Origin: Rhizobium sp. 2MFCol3.1
GTDB taxonomy: Bacteria; Pseudomonadota; Alphaproteobacteria; Rhizobiales; Rhizobiaceae
Assembly: GCF_000377565.1 (NCBI RefSeq)
Contig: NZ_KB898354.1
Location: forward strand, 496,001-560,000
Reading direction: 5' to 3'
DNA: 64,000 nt
The notes below the pieces were generated by a model. It ran no database searches, was not told the origin of the DNA, and saw nothing but the letters and a program-made list of their open reading frames with translations. Every line of letters begins with the position of its first letter. The first letter of the stretch is position 1. Shown one piece after another: positions 1-11,320 of the stretch. Position numbers and translations under genes: made by a program.

Positions 1-411
1 GGCCAAGACCATCTCGCGGGCGCGCTGCAGGGGCGCGACGTTGCGATATGTCAGGTTGACCATGTTGATGACGCCGGCGGCTTCCGCCGCTTCGGTCATT
101 TCCAGCGCATGGTCGTAATGCTCGGCCAGCGGCTTTTCGCAGAAAACATGCTTGCCGGCCGCGATCAGCGCCAGGCTGGTCGCATAGTGGATGCGATCAG
201 GCGTGACGTTGGTGGCGCTGTCGAATTCGCCCCATTCCAGCGCCTCTTCCAGGGTGCGGAAGCGCTTTTCGATGTGGAAGTGATCAGCGAATTCGGTCAG
301 CCGGTCGTGATCGGTATCGACCGCGCCCACCACTTCCACGCCATCGATGGCGAGGAAGTTGGCAACCTGGTTTTTGGCCATGACGCCTGTACCAAGAACG
401 AGTAGTCGCAT
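1..411 (-). CDS. thuB: ThuB, Gfo/Idh/MocA-family dehydrogenase (partial)
   Basis: The first 137 codons of an NAD(P)-dependent sugar oxidoreductase are present; the C-terminus lies beyond the left edge. The N-terminus shows the Rossmann glycine motif (LGTGVM, residues 6-11) and the family EKP motif (residues 92-94), whose lysine is catalytic in the Gfo/Idh/MocA family. The start is ATG at 411, and its GAGGAG ribosome site overlaps the TGA of thuA, so translation is probably coupled. In Sinorhizobium, ThuA and ThuB act together in a keto-sugar route for trehalose and related disaccharides. The name rests on the thuEFGKAB gene order, because most of the enzyme is missing here. Confidence 0.85.
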   Translation of the reverse strand, partial: MRLLVLGTGVMAKNQVANFLAIDGVEVVGAVDTDHDRLTEFADHFHIEKRFRTLEEALEWGEFDSATNVTPDRIHYATSLALIAAGKHVFCEKPLAEHYDHALEMTEAAEAAGVINMVNLTYRNVAPLQRAREMVLA

Positions 412-421
412 GCTGTGCTCC

Positions 422-1213
422 TCAGCGGTAACCGGCTTCGCCGGCCTGGTGCAGTCTCGGGCCGCGTTCGACGATCGGCTCCAGTGCCTTGTCGACCGGG
501 ACATTCGGGGCATCGGTGATGCTCTTCAGGTCACCTTGCGGATTATAAGCCCATTTGACGCCGTTGATCAGCACCTTCTGGACGTTGGCGTCGTGGTAGG
601 TCGGATAGGTCTCGTGGCCCGGGCGGAAGTAGAAGATGTTGCCGGCGCCGCGGCGCCAGGTCAGCCCCGAGCGGAAGACTTCGCCGCCCTGGAACCAGGA
701 GATGAAGACGGTCTCGAGTGGCTCCGGAACGGAGAACTGCTCGCCGTACATTTCTTCATTCTCGAGCACGAAGTTCTCGCCGATGCCGGCTGCGATCGGG
801 TGGCGCTGGTTGATCGTCCACAGGCGCTCGCGCTCGCCGGCCTCGCGCCATTTCAGCGCGCACGGCGTGCCCATCAGGCGCTTGAAGATCTTCGAGAAGT
901 GGCCGGAATGCAGGACGAGCAGGCCCATGCCTTCCCAGACGCGCTTGGCGACGCGCTCGACGACGACGTCGGAGACGGCGCCGTGGTCCTTGTGGCCCCA
1001 CCAGGTCAGCACGTCTGTCTCGGCGAGGCGCGCTTCGGTGAGGCCGTGTTCCGGTTCCTGCAGCGTGGCGGTCGTGGCGCTGATCGCTGGATCGGTGTTC
1101 AGCGCGTTAGCGATCGTCGTGTGCATGCCATCGGGATAGATGCCGCGGACGATCTCGTTGGTGTTTTCATGGATGTTTTCACCCCATACGATGGTGCGAA
1201 TAGCCAAAGTCAT
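422..1213 (-). CDS. thuA: ThuA, trehalose utilisation protein
   Basis: This 263-residue protein matches the ThuA family, a class I glutamine-amidotransferase-like fold of about 260 residues. Recognisable stretches are a WGHKDH segment (about 71-76), [12 protein letters not shown] (about 98-109) and [14 protein letters not shown] near residues 195-208. ThuA is known from rhizobia as part of trehalose, sucrose and maltose catabolism together with ThuB; its exact chemistry is less certain than its genetic role. The gene follows thuK by 68 bp and precedes thuB by 10 bp, which fits a single transcript from thuE. There is no signal peptide, so the protein is cytoplasmic. Confidence 0.9.
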   Translation of the reverse strand: MTLAIRTIVWGENIHENTNEIVRGIYPDGMHTTIANALNTDPAISATTATLQEPEHGLTEARLAETDVLTWWGHKDHGAVSDVVVERVAKRVWEGMGLLVLHSGHFSKIFKRLMGTPCALKWREAGERERLWTINQRHPIAAGIGENFVLENEEMYGEQFSVPEPLETVFISWFQGGEVFRSGLTWRRGAGNIFYFRPGHETYPTYHDANVQKVLINGVKWAYNPQGDLKSITDAPNVPVDKALEPIVERGPRLHQAGEAGYR

Positions 1214-1281
1214 GCTCCTTCATGCGCGTGGTGGATCGAAACCGTTGGGAAGCGGCCGGGATCCGGTTGTTTGGGTTGGTT

Positions 1282-2310
<1,029 letters not shown>

Positions 2311-2322
2311 ATCGTGCTTTCT

Positions 2323-3153
2323 TCAACCTTTGACGCCGCCGGCGGTGAGGCCGGAAATGATCCGGCGCTGGAAAATGAGCACCAGGACAACGACAGGGAC
2401 CGTGACGATGACGGATGCCGCCATGATGTTGCCCCACGGAATCTCGAACTGGCTCCCGCCCGATAGAAGGGCGATTGCGACCGGCACGGTTCGCTGCGCG
2501 TCCGAAGACGTAAAGGTTAGGGCGAAAAGGAATTCGTTCCAGGCCGTAATGAAAGCCAGCAGCCCGGTCGTGACCAAAGCCGGCCACATCAGCGGCATGA
2601 AAACCTGCGTGATGATGACCCATGGAGAGGCGCCATCGACGATCGCCGCTTCCTCGATTTCTATGGGAAGGTCGCGCATGAAGGTGGTCAGAACCCAGAC
2701 CGTGAAGGGCAGGGTGAAGATCATGTAGGAGAAGATCAGCGCAAACGGCGTGTTGAAGATGCCGATCCAGCGGATCAGCTCGAACAGGCCGGCGAGAACG
2801 GCGATCTGGGGGAACATCGAGACCGACAGGATCGTCAGCATCAGAAGCGCGCGGCCGCGGAAATGCACCCGGGCGAGAGCATAGGATGCGGTGACGGCGA
2901 GCAGCAACGAGGCGGCGACGACGCAGACGGCGACCAGCAGCGAATTGCCGAGGCTATGGATGAAGCTGCCCGTCGTCAGCACGTTGGCGTAGTTCGCAAA
3001 CGAGATCGAGGTCGGCCAGTATTCGATTGCGAACAGCGCCGTGCCGGATTTGAAGCTGGTCAGGATCGCGTAGTAGAAGGGGAAGACCGCGATGATGACG
3101 ATGACGCCGACGAGGAGATAGAAGAGGGTGTTCTTGGTGGCTGTGAGAAGCAT
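2323..3153 (-). CDS. thuG: ThuG, sugar ABC transporter permease
   Basis: This 276-residue inner-membrane permease belongs to the MalG-like group of CUT1 importers. It has an N-terminal membrane segment near residues 10-30 and the EAA coupling loop (EEAAIVDGASPWVIITQVFMP, about 186-206) that docks on the ATPase. Its ATG overlaps the TGA of thuF by one base, so the two permeases are translationally coupled and presumably form a heterodimer. Confidence 0.9.
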   Translation of the reverse strand: MLLTATKNTLFYLLVGVIVIIAVFPFYYAILTSFKSGTALFAIEYWPTSISFANYANVLTTGSFIHSLGNSLLVAVCVVAASLLLAVTASYALARVHFRGRALLMLTILSVSMFPQIAVLAGLFELIRWIGIFNTPFALIFSYMIFTLPFTVWVLTTFMRDLPIEIEEAAIVDGASPWVIITQVFMPLMWPALVTTGLLAFITAWNEFLFALTFTSSDAQRTVPVAIALLSGGSQFEIPWGNIMAASVIVTVPVVVLVLIFQRRIISGLTAGGVKG

Positions 3154-4139
3154 CAGCGTTCACTCCCGCCGAGGTTGACGCGGCCGAGCCACATGTAGAG
3201 CACGGTGACGGTGGCAATGAGCAGGAAGAGAACCGTCGAGGCGGTTGCGCCATAGGCGAACTTGTCGAAGTCGAAGAGGTTCTCTCTCGCCATGACCGAC
3301 ATGGTTTTGGTCTGCGCATTGTTCGGCGTCAGCACGTAGATCAGGTCGAAGATGCGCATGGCGTCGAGCATGCGGAAGATGACGGCGACCATGATTGCCG
3401 GGCGGATCAGCGGCAGCGTCAGCCGCCAGAAGACCTTGATCGGGTTGATGCCGTCGATCTTGGCGGCCTCGTAGATATCGCCCGGCACCATCTGCAGGCC
3501 GGCGAGGATGAGGAGCGCCATGAAGGGCGTGGTCTTCCAGACATCGACAATCAGGACGGCGATCATCGCGGTTTCAGGATTGGCGGTCCAGGCGATCTTC
3601 TGGCTGATCAGGCCGAGCGCCATGAAGAGGTCGTTCAGGATGCCGAACTGGTCGTTGAGCATCCAGGCCCACATCTTGGCAGAGACGATAGTCGGGATCG
3701 CCCAGGGGATGAGGATTGCGGCGCGCACGATGCCGCGGCCGACGAACTGGGCGTTTAGGACAAGAGCAACGATAAGGCCGAGGGCCGTTTCGATCAGCAC
3801 GGAAAGCACGGTGAATTTCATCGTGTTCCACACCGCGTTCCACCAGGCCGGATCGGCGAGCAGGCCCTTGTAGACGGTGCGGCCGCTCTTCAGCGTGATC
3901 CAGGTGAGGTAGTTGTCGAAGCCGACGAACTTGGCGTCGCCGAGACTGGTGAGCGAGGCGTTGGTGAAGCTGAAATAGATGGTGCGAAACAGCGGCCAGC
4001 CGGCGACGACGGCGAGGATGAACAGCGTCGGCGCCAGGAACATCCAGGCGGAACGGACGCGGTCGGCCTTCAGGTCCGACGAGGTGGCCCTGGCGCGCGT
4101 CTGCGCTTTCAGGCCTTCAGAAACTGCAACTTCACTCAT
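3153..4139 (-). CDS. thuF: ThuF, sugar ABC transporter permease
   Basis: This 328-residue permease is MalF/UgpA-like. It has a hydrophilic N-terminus of about 30 residues, six predicted membrane spans and the EAA loop (YEAAKIDGINPIKVFWRLTLP) near residues 220-240. It lies about 84 bp downstream of thuE and overlaps thuG by one base. With ThuG it forms the membrane pore of the disaccharide importer. Confidence 0.9.
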   Translation of the reverse strand: MSEVAVSEGLKAQTRARATSSDLKADRVRSAWMFLAPTLFILAVVAGWPLFRTIYFSFTNASLTSLGDAKFVGFDNYLTWITLKSGRTVYKGLLADPAWWNAVWNTMKFTVLSVLIETALGLIVALVLNAQFVGRGIVRAAILIPWAIPTIVSAKMWAWMLNDQFGILNDLFMALGLISQKIAWTANPETAMIAVLIVDVWKTTPFMALLILAGLQMVPGDIYEAAKIDGINPIKVFWRLTLPLIRPAIMVAVIFRMLDAMRIFDLIYVLTPNNAQTKTMSVMARENLFDFDKFAYGATASTVLFLLIATVTVLYMWLGRVNLGGSER

Positions 4140-4223
4140 GAGATACCCGCTTCCTGAGACGATTGACGGTGGCGTCCTTCGGAGCGCCGGCAGCGGATAG
4201 CCCGCCGCCGGCGCATCGATGGA

Positions 4224-5489
4224 TTACCAGTTGTCGCCCTTGAGCGACGTCAGGTCGGCTTCGAGAAGCTCGAGGTTTTCAGCGGCCGTACCATTGCCCG
4301 ACAGCGTGTTGTGGACGGCGGTCCAGAACTTGGCGGAGACCTCGTTGTACTTGACCTTGGCCGAAGCCGAGGGACGCGGAACGGCGCTTTCGAAGATCGG
4401 CTTCCAGGCCGGCATGAAGGGAGCCGCGGCAGCGATGTCCTTGTCGTCGTAAAGCGCGGACAGCGTCGGCAGGTTGGAGAGCTCTATGGCGCGCTGTTTC
4501 TGGCTTTCCTTTGAGGTCAGGAACTTCACGAGTTCGATCGCGACCTCGGGGTTCTGCGAATATTTGGAAACGGCGAGGTTCCAGCCGCCGAGCGCGGACG
4601 AGGGCTTGTCACCTTCGGTGGCTGCCGGGAGCGGTACAACGTCGAACTTGCCCTTGACGGCGCTGTCGGGGCCGTTGCCGAGCGCGTAGGCGTAGGGCCA
4701 GTTGCGCATGAAGACGGCGTTGCCGGTCTGCCAGACGCCGCGCGATTCTTCCTCCTGATAGGCGAGCACGCCGCCCGGCGAGATCGTGCCGACCCAGCCC
4801 TTGGCGCGCTCGATGGCGGCCGCGGCCTTCTCGTTGTTGATCGAGATGGTGCCGTCGGTTTCGATGATCTGGCCGCCGCCGGAGGATTTGATCCATTCCA
4901 GCGCGTTGCAGGTCAGGCCTTCATAGGCGTTGCCCTGGAAGACGTAGCCCCAGAGGTCCTTCTGGCCGGCTTCGCGTTCCTTGTCCTGGATTTCCTTGGC
5001 GGTCGCCGCCATCTCGTCCCAGGTCTTCGGCGGCTGCTTACCGTATTTGTCTAGCAGGTCCTTGCGGTAGAAGAGGGCGGGTGCGTCGGTGTAGAGCGGC
5101 ATGGCGACGAGGCGGCCGTTGACGGTCTGCGACTGGATGATCGAGGGGAAGAAATCGCCCACGACGTCCTTGGCGGCATCCTTCAGATCGAGGAACTGGT
5201 CGGCCAGCTGCGGCGCCCAGATCACGTCGGTCTGGTAGACGTCGACGTCCTTGTTGCCGGCGGCGAGCCACAGGCGGTACTGCGAGAACTGCTCGGTGGA
5301 CGAGGACGGCATGGTGACGATGCTGACCTTGTTGCCGGTCGCCTTTTCGAAGGCGTCGAGCTGCTTGCGGAACAGGTCGAGGTTTTTACCGGTGGAGCTT
5401 GCAGAGATGCTGATGTTGGCGGCGTAGGACGGCATGGCCACGCCGATGAGCGCGGCCGCAATGACGGCCGTCGTGAAACGAAACTTCAT
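4224..5489 (-). CDS. thuE: ThuE, sugar ABC transporter substrate-binding protein
   Basis: This is the periplasmic disaccharide-binding protein, 421 residues in the extracellular solute-binding family 1 (MalE-like). The start is ATG at 5489, preceded by GGGAGGA with five-base spacing; an in-frame start 24 bases upstream lacks a ribosome site and would spoil the signal peptide. The signal peptide covers about 23 residues and ends at SYA. The gene is first in the thuEFGKAB operon and divergent from the LacI-family gene thuR, which fits substrate-induced expression. In Sinorhizobium ThuE binds trehalose, sucrose and maltose; the ligand here is inferred from that locus. Confidence 0.92.
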   Translation of the reverse strand: MKFRFTTAVIAAALIGVAMPSYAANISISASSTGKNLDLFRKQLDAFEKATGNKVSIVTMPSSSTEQFSQYRLWLAAGNKDVDVYQTDVIWAPQLADQFLDLKDAAKDVVGDFFPSIIQSQTVNGRLVAMPLYTDAPALFYRKDLLDKYGKQPPKTWDEMAATAKEIQDKEREAGQKDLWGYVFQGNAYEGLTCNALEWIKSSGGGQIIETDGTISINNEKAAAAIERAKGWVGTISPGGVLAYQEEESRGVWQTGNAVFMRNWPYAYALGNGPDSAVKGKFDVVPLPAATEGDKPSSALGGWNLAVSKYSQNPEVAIELVKFLTSKESQKQRAIELSNLPTLSALYDDKDIAAAAPFMPAWKPIFESAVPRPSASAKVKYNEVSAKFWTAVHNTLSGNGTAAENLELLEADLTSLKGDNW

Positions 5490-5641
5490 GATCTTCCTCC
5501 CAAAAAGAACCATTGCGTCCTCAAATTTGAAAACGATTTGGTTGGAAAAAATTGTCAGAAGCGCGATATCAAGTCAAGCGGGTAGTTTGGTGATGGCTTT
5601 AACTTGCGGAGAGTGGCGATTTTTCCCGTGAAAACAATGGG

Positions 5642-5655
5642 GTGCAACGTTGCGC
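5642..5655. promoter_or_regulatory. Candidate LacI-family (ThuR) operator
   Basis: The thuE-thuR intergenic region (5490-5806, 317 bp) contains the palindrome GTGCAACGTTGCGC with a perfect GCAACGTTGC core and a central CG, the usual architecture of LacI/GalR operators. Two weaker AT-rich elements sharing CG-TTTGG occur near 5533-5543 and 5705-5716 and could be further half-sites. No clear promoter hexamers stand out. That ThuR binds here is an inference. Confidence 0.4.
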
Positions 5656-5806
5656 GCATGTGGAGAACATCGGGCGCTACGCGTCGATTGTGATTGAACA
5701 TTGAAATCGGTTTGGCTGATTAGCGGTTTTTGTGCCAAATATCGACGGATTGGCTTATAGGGTGTGTGAGGGGTCCAATAGCGGGCGATGAAAGACGTGT
5801 CGGTAC

Positions 5807-6823
5807 ATGAAGCTTAGAGAGTTCGCAAAACAGCTGGGATTGTCGCCGACGACGGTCAGCCGCGCGCTGAGCGGCTATCCGGAAGTGAGCGAAGTAACCC
5901 GCGCGCGCGTGGCGGAGGAGGCCGTTCGGCTCGGCTACCGGCCGAACGTCAATGCCGTCAGATTGAAGACCGGCCGGGCAGGCGCGATCGGCGTGGTGAT
6001 GGGGCGGGCGGGCGAGTTTCACTTCGCCGAGTTCATGGCGGGGATGGCCGAGAGGCTGTTGACCGAGGACACCGACATTCTCGTCATTCCGATGGCCGAT
6101 CCCGATCACAATGACGAGATGCAGCTCTATCGGCGTCTAGTGGAAAGCCAGCGGGTCGATGCGATCATCGTGCATTCGCCGCGGCCGAACGACGAGCGCA
6201 TCGCGCTGCTCCACAAGCTCGGCATGCCGTTTCTGGTCCACGGCCGCTCGGATATCGACGTGCCGCATGCGTGGCTCGACATCGACAACGAGGGTGCCGT
6301 GCGCCGCGCGACCTCGCATCTCATCGATCTCGGCCATACTAGGATCGCCATGATCAACGGCCGCCCAGGCGCGACCTATGCGCTGCATCGTGACAAGGGA
6401 TATCGCGAGGCGCTGCAGAGCCGCGGCATCGAACTCGATCCCCAGTTGATCGCCAGCGGCAATTTCACCGACGAGCTCGGCTTCCGTTTTGCCCGCTCAC
6501 TGCTTGAGCAGTCCAATCCGCCGACCGCGATCGTCGCCGGCTCGATGATGACGGCGCTTGGTGTCTATCGTGCGGTTCGCTCGCTTGGGTTGCAGGTTGG
6601 TCGCGAGGTTTCCGTCATCGCCCATGACGACGTGTTTCCCTATCTGACGGCCGACAACATGGCGCCCTCGCTCTCAGCGACGCGGTCATCAATGCGCGCG
6701 GCGGGCACGCGGTGCGCGGATCTGGTGCTGCAGCTGGTATCCGGCCGCTCGCCGCTCGACATCCACGAGCTATGGCCGGTCGAGCTCATCCTGCGCGAAT
6801 CAACGGCGCCGGTGCAGCGCTGA
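5807..6823 (+). CDS. thuR: ThuR, LacI-family transcriptional regulator
   Basis: This 338-residue repressor has the LacI N-terminal helix-turn-helix (LREFAKQLGLSPTTVSRALS, residues 3-22) and hinge helix, followed by a periplasmic-binding-protein-like effector domain (about 60-335). It is divergent from thuE, the usual place for thuR in rhizobia, and probably controls the thu operon in response to a sugar. The GTG or TTG alternatives downstream would remove the DNA-binding domain, so the ATG at 5807 is kept. Confidence 0.88.
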   Translation: MKLREFAKQLGLSPTTVSRALSGYPEVSEVTRARVAEEAVRLGYRPNVNAVRLKTGRAGAIGVVMGRAGEFHFAEFMAGMAERLLTEDTDILVIPMADPDHNDEMQLYRRLVESQRVDAIIVHSPRPNDERIALLHKLGMPFLVHGRSDIDVPHAWLDIDNEGAVRRATSHLIDLGHTRIAMINGRPGATYALHRDKGYREALQSRGIELDPQLIASGNFTDELGFRFARSLLEQSNPPTAIVAGSMMTALGVYRAVRSLGLQVGREVSVIAHDDVFPYLTADNMAPSLSATRSSMRAAGTRCADLVLQLVSGRSPLDIHELWPVELILRESTAPVQR

Positions 6824-6997
6824 TTTTCACGGGCGACGCAGGCGCCGAGCGTCCGTTTGCCGGGTTGCAACCTGAAAGTGGTAAATTATCCCTCGTTTCT
6901 GGGCGGATCTGGAAATTTGATTTACGTCCCTCGATAAATTCAGCCGCCAATTGATTGAATTTTTACGATAGGGGACTAATATTACCTATAGTTGCTT

Positions 6998-7934
<937 letters not shown>

Positions 7935-7984
7935 TGTTTCCTCCTACGTATGCTGCGGTGTGTTTCTCTCCTCCAGATGCGTTC

Positions 7985-8105
7985 GTGGCCCCCTCATCCG
8001 GCTGCCGCCACCTTCTCCCCGAGGGGAGAAGGGGAATGCCGCGCCGGCCACGAGTCTCTTCTCCCCAGCGGGGAGAAGGTGCCGGCAGGCGGATGAGGGG
8101 GCCAC
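7985..8105. repeat. RIME-like palindromic intergenic repeat
   Basis: A 121 bp element is bounded by 36-base inverted arms (7985-8020 and 8070-8105) with only two mismatches. Inside are two hairpins of the CTTCTCCCC...GGGGAGAAG type (about 8012-8031 and 8058-8078). The arms begin GTGGCCCCCTCATCCG. This matches the architecture and sequence style of the Rhizobium-specific intergenic mosaic elements (RIME) of the Rhizobiaceae. It lies between the aldehyde dehydrogenase and DUF779 genes, in a gap of 271 bp. Confidence 0.85.
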
Positions 8106-8205
8106 ACGCACGACTTCAAATAGAGCCCATTTTCGCTCGTGGAAGACTTGTGGAGAAAGAGGCAGGGAGGGGTGTTGCGGATGCCCTCCCTGCTGTCGAA
8201 AAGGC

Positions 8206-9714
8206 TCAGAAGAAACCGAGCTTCTTTTCGCTGTAGCTGACCAGCATGTTTTTGGTCTGCTGATAGTGGTCGAGCATCATCTTGTGGGTCTCGCGGCCGA
8301 TGCCGGATTGCTTGTAGCCGCCGAAGGCCGCGTGGGCCGGGTAGGCGTGGTAGCAATTGGTCCAGACGCGGCCGGCCTGGATTTCACGGCCGAAGCGATA
8401 GGCGCGGTTGCCATTGCGGGTCCAGACACCGGCGCCGAGGCCATAGAGCGTGTCGTTGGCGATCGACAATGCTTCGGCTTCGTCCTTGAAGGTGGTGACA
8501 GACACGACCGGGCCGAAGATCTCTTCCTGGAACACGCGCATCTTGTTGTGGCCGGCGAAGATCGTCGGCTTGATGTAATAGCCGCTCGCCAGTTCGCCGC
8601 CGAGGTCGTTGCGCGAGCCGCCGGTCAGCACTTTTGCGCCTTCCTGCTTGCCGATGTCGAGATAGGCGAGGATCTTTTCCATCTGCTCGTTGGAGGCCTG
8701 GGCGCCGATCATCGTGGCCGAATCGAGCGGGTTGCCCTGGACGATGGCTTCAACGCGCTTGACGGCGCGTTCCATGAAGCGGTCGTAGATCTTTTCATGC
8801 ACCAGCGCGCGGCTCGGGCATGTGCAGACTTCGCCCTGGTTCAGCGCGAACATCGCAAAGCCTTCCAGCGCCTTGTCGAAGAAGTCGTCGTCCTCGTCGG
8901 CCACGTCGGCAAAGAAGATGTTCGGCGACTTGCCGCCGAGTTCGAGCGTGACGGGGATCAGGTTCTGGCTTGCATATTGCATGATCAGCCGGCCCGTCGT
9001 GGTTTCGCCGGTAAAGGCGATCTTGGCGATGCGCGGGCTGGATGCCAGCGGTTTGCCGGCTTCGAGGCCGAAACCGTTGACGATGTTGAGAACGCCTGGT
9101 GGTAGCAGGTCGCCGATGATCTCGGCCCAAACGAGCAGCGAGGCGGGCGTCTGTTCGGCGGGTTTGATGACGACGCAGTTGCCGGCGGCAAGAGCGGGCG
9201 CCAGCTTCCAGGCGGCCATCAGGATCGGGAAGTTCCAGGGAATGATCTGGCCGACGACGCCGAGCGGTTCATGGAAGTGATAGGCGACGGTGTCGTTGTC
9301 AATCTCGCCGATCGAGCCTTCCTGGGCGCGCACGCAGGAGGCGAAGTAGCGGAAGTGGTCGATGGCGAGCGGAATGTCGGCGGCCATGGTCTCGCGGATC
9401 GGCTTGCCGTTGTCCCAGGTCTCGGCCTGCGCCAGAACTTCCAGCTTGTCCTCCATCCGCTGGGCGATCTTCATCAGGATATTGGCGCGCTCGGTGACCG
9501 AGGTGCGGGCCCACTTGTCCTTGGCGGCATGGGCGGCATCAAGCGCTGCGTTGATGTCCTTTTCGCTGGAGCGGGGAATTTCGCAGAGCTTGCCGCCGGT
9601 GACGGGGGTGATGTTGTCGAAATACTTGCCTTCGATCGGCTCGCGCCATTCGCCGCCGATATAGTTCCCGTATTTCAGCTTGAACGGCGACTCGACGATT
9701 TTCTGATGTAGCAT
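8206..9714 (-). CDS. Acetaldehyde-type aldehyde dehydrogenase (AldB/ExaC/AcoD group)
   Basis: This 502-residue NAD-dependent enzyme oxidises short aldehydes to acids in the cytoplasm. The catalytic glutamate is in LELGGKSP (E258) and the nucleophile is the cysteine of GEVCTCPSR (C297); the NAD-binding FTGETTTG is near 234-241. The GEVCTC active-site variant and length match the acetaldehyde/chloroacetaldehyde dehydrogenase group that includes AldB and AcoD. An AcoR-like regulator gene lies upstream and a DUF779 gene downstream, an arrangement repeated in many proteobacteria. The preferred substrate is inferred from the family. Confidence 0.9.
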   Translation of the reverse strand: MLHQKIVESPFKLKYGNYIGGEWREPIEGKYFDNITPVTGGKLCEIPRSSEKDINAALDAAHAAKDKWARTSVTERANILMKIAQRMEDKLEVLAQAETWDNGKPIRETMAADIPLAIDHFRYFASCVRAQEGSIGEIDNDTVAYHFHEPLGVVGQIIPWNFPILMAAWKLAPALAAGNCVVIKPAEQTPASLLVWAEIIGDLLPPGVLNIVNGFGLEAGKPLASSPRIAKIAFTGETTTGRLIMQYASQNLIPVTLELGGKSPNIFFADVADEDDDFFDKALEGFAMFALNQGEVCTCPSRALVHEKIYDRFMERAVKRVEAIVQGNPLDSATMIGAQASNEQMEKILAYLDIGKQEGAKVLTGGSRNDLGGELASGYYIKPTIFAGHNKMRVFQEEIFGPVVSVTTFKDEAEALSIANDTLYGLGAGVWTRNGNRAYRFGREIQAGRVWTNCYHAYPAHAAFGGYKQSGIGRETHKMMLDHYQQTKNMLVSYSEKKLGFF

Positions 9715-9861
9715 GTCATCCTCCCTTGAGATGAGCCAGGTTCGGACGTGAACCCGTGGGAGGAAATCTGCGCGCCTTTTGTGTCGAGATACAGCGGCAC
9801 CGAGCGATACCGCAGCGCACAGTGTCGCATCGCTGCTACATCAGTGCCGCCTACAACAGGA

Positions 9862-10821
9862 TCAGTGCAGATTGAGCTTCTTCATCTTGCGATGCAGCGT
9901 GGCGCGGCTCATGCCGAGCGCGATCGCGGCCTGCGAGACGTTGCCGCTGGAGCGCGTCAGAGCCCTCAACAATGCCGCGCGTTCGGCCTCGATGAGATCC
10001 TCGTCGTCGGACATGCGGGTCTCGTGCAGGGCATCGGCGGCCGGAATGCCGGCAGCGATGCTGCGGTCGTCGAGCTTCAGCGCCAGGCGCGCGGCGCGGG
10101 TGGCGCCGAGCACGAGGTCGTGGCGATCGACGGCGAGGAGGGCGGCCGCAGGGTTGGCGCCTGCGGGCACCATCACGAAGCGCGCGCCGGCATAGGCGCT
10201 GCGGAAGAGATTGATCTCGATGCGCATGGCGGCATCGCGCACCATCTGCGCGAGAATGCCGAGCGTCATCTCGTTGACGTCGTCGCGGCAGGTGGAGATG
10301 TCGAGTGCGGCGGCGAGCTGCCCGCGATGATCGCGGATCGGTGATGTCGTGCAGCTGAGCTTGATGTTGGAGCAGAAGAAGTGCTGGTCGCGGAAAATCG
10401 AGACCGAGCGTTCGTCGGCCAGCGCCGTGCCGATGCCGTTGGTGCCGATGCTCGCTTCCGTCCAGACCGAACCGGTCCAGAGACCGAGATCGTGAAACTC
10501 CTTGTCGTCACCGATCGCGCCGCGGCGCTCCAGAGCGATGCCGTCGCGGTCGGTCAAAAGCAGGCAGCAGCCGGCTTTTCCAGCGGTGGTGAACAGGCGG
10601 TCGAGTTCGTCGGTGGCGTTGGCGATCAGCTGCTCGGACTGTTCGCGCGCCTGCTTGAACTCCTGGTCCATGAGGCGGAGCGGCGTGCGCCGCTCTTCGG
10701 GCGCCAGCTGGTGCATGGCGATGCAGCGGCGCCACGAGGCGACCACCGAAGAACTTGCCGCGGCTGAATCGCGCTGCGTGCACGTATAGACATGCTCCGC
10801 ATGGGCAGAGTGTTCGTGCAT
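9862..10821 (-). CDS. AcoR-like regulator: GAF domain and Fis-type HTH, no AAA+ domain
   Basis: This 319-residue protein starts at ATG 10821 after GGGAGGAA. The N-terminal 250 residues resemble the sensor half of AcoR-type activators: SWRRC near 30, a GAF-like domain with GTNGIGTAL and RDQHFFCSN. The C-terminus is a Fis-type helix-turn-helix (LTRSSGNVSQAAIALGMSRATLHRKMKKL, last 35 residues). The sigma-54 AAA+ ATPase normally between them is absent, with no GAFTGA or Walker motif. It therefore cannot drive sigma-54 open-complex formation and probably acts on a sigma-70-type promoter of the adjacent aldehyde dehydrogenase gene. Confidence 0.85.
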   Translation of the reverse strand: MHEHSAHAEHVYTCTQRDSAAASSSVVASWRRCIAMHQLAPEERRTPLRLMDQEFKQAREQSEQLIANATDELDRLFTTAGKAGCCLLLTDRDGIALERRGAIGDDKEFHDLGLWTGSVWTEASIGTNGIGTALADERSVSIFRDQHFFCSNIKLSCTTSPIRDHRGQLAAALDISTCRDDVNEMTLGILAQMVRDAAMRIEINLFRSAYAGARFVMVPAGANPAAALLAVDRHDLVLGATRAARLALKLDDRSIAAGIPAADALHETRMSDDEDLIEAERAALLRALTRSSGNVSQAAIALGMSRATLHRKMKKLNLH

Positions 10822-11051
10822 CGGGGTTCCTCCCATCAAAGAGCTGCAGCTCCTACCACCACAGATCATAGACAGGAGTGTGACGAAAACTAATGTTCTT
10901 GGCAACTCGCGGCAATGTGAGCGTTCGCGGGGCTTTCACGGCGCTCATCGGACCTGTCTCAGATTTGCGACAGTTGGCCATGTCAGCCATGCGCGGAACT
11001 TTCCGGTCGCTCGCCGGTTTCTGCTCCAATCGGCAAGGGAGGCAGGTTTCG

Positions 11052-11318
11052 ATGACGCATGTCCGCAAGACCGAGCAGAAACGCAGCCATTTCGATGCGC
11101 GCGACAGGCTGATCATCGCGCTCTACGCGCAGCTGAAGGCCGAGCGCGAGACCCGCGAGACGCTGGAGTGGGTGATCCGCCACGGCGCGCTGTCGAGCGA
11201 GGTGCTGGAGGCGATCGCCGGAGATCCGGTTCCTGTCGTCACCAGCGAGGATATCGCCTCGGTGGAGAAGATCGTGGCGCTTGATCAGCGCCGGCGCAAC
11301 AAGGGGCGGGAGGAATAG
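11052..11318 (+). CDS. Small charged helical protein heading the Ku-LigD operon
   Basis: This 88-residue protein is not recognised. It is strongly charged and predicted helical (LIIALYAQLKAERETRETLEWVIRHG, about residues 22-47, amphipathic), with a basic C-terminus QRRRNKGREE. The start at 11052 follows GGGAGG nine bases upstream; longer in-frame starts lack a ribosome site. The gene ends two bases before the ATG of ku, and its 3' end carries ku's GGGAGGAA ribosome site. Co-transcription with Ku and LigD suggests a role in end joining or its regulation, which is an inference from context. Confidence 0.65.
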   Translation: MTHVRKTEQKRSHFDARDRLIIALYAQLKAERETRETLEWVIRHGALSSEVLEAIAGDPVPVVTSEDIASVEKIVALDQRRRNKGREE

Positions 11319-11320
11319 AG

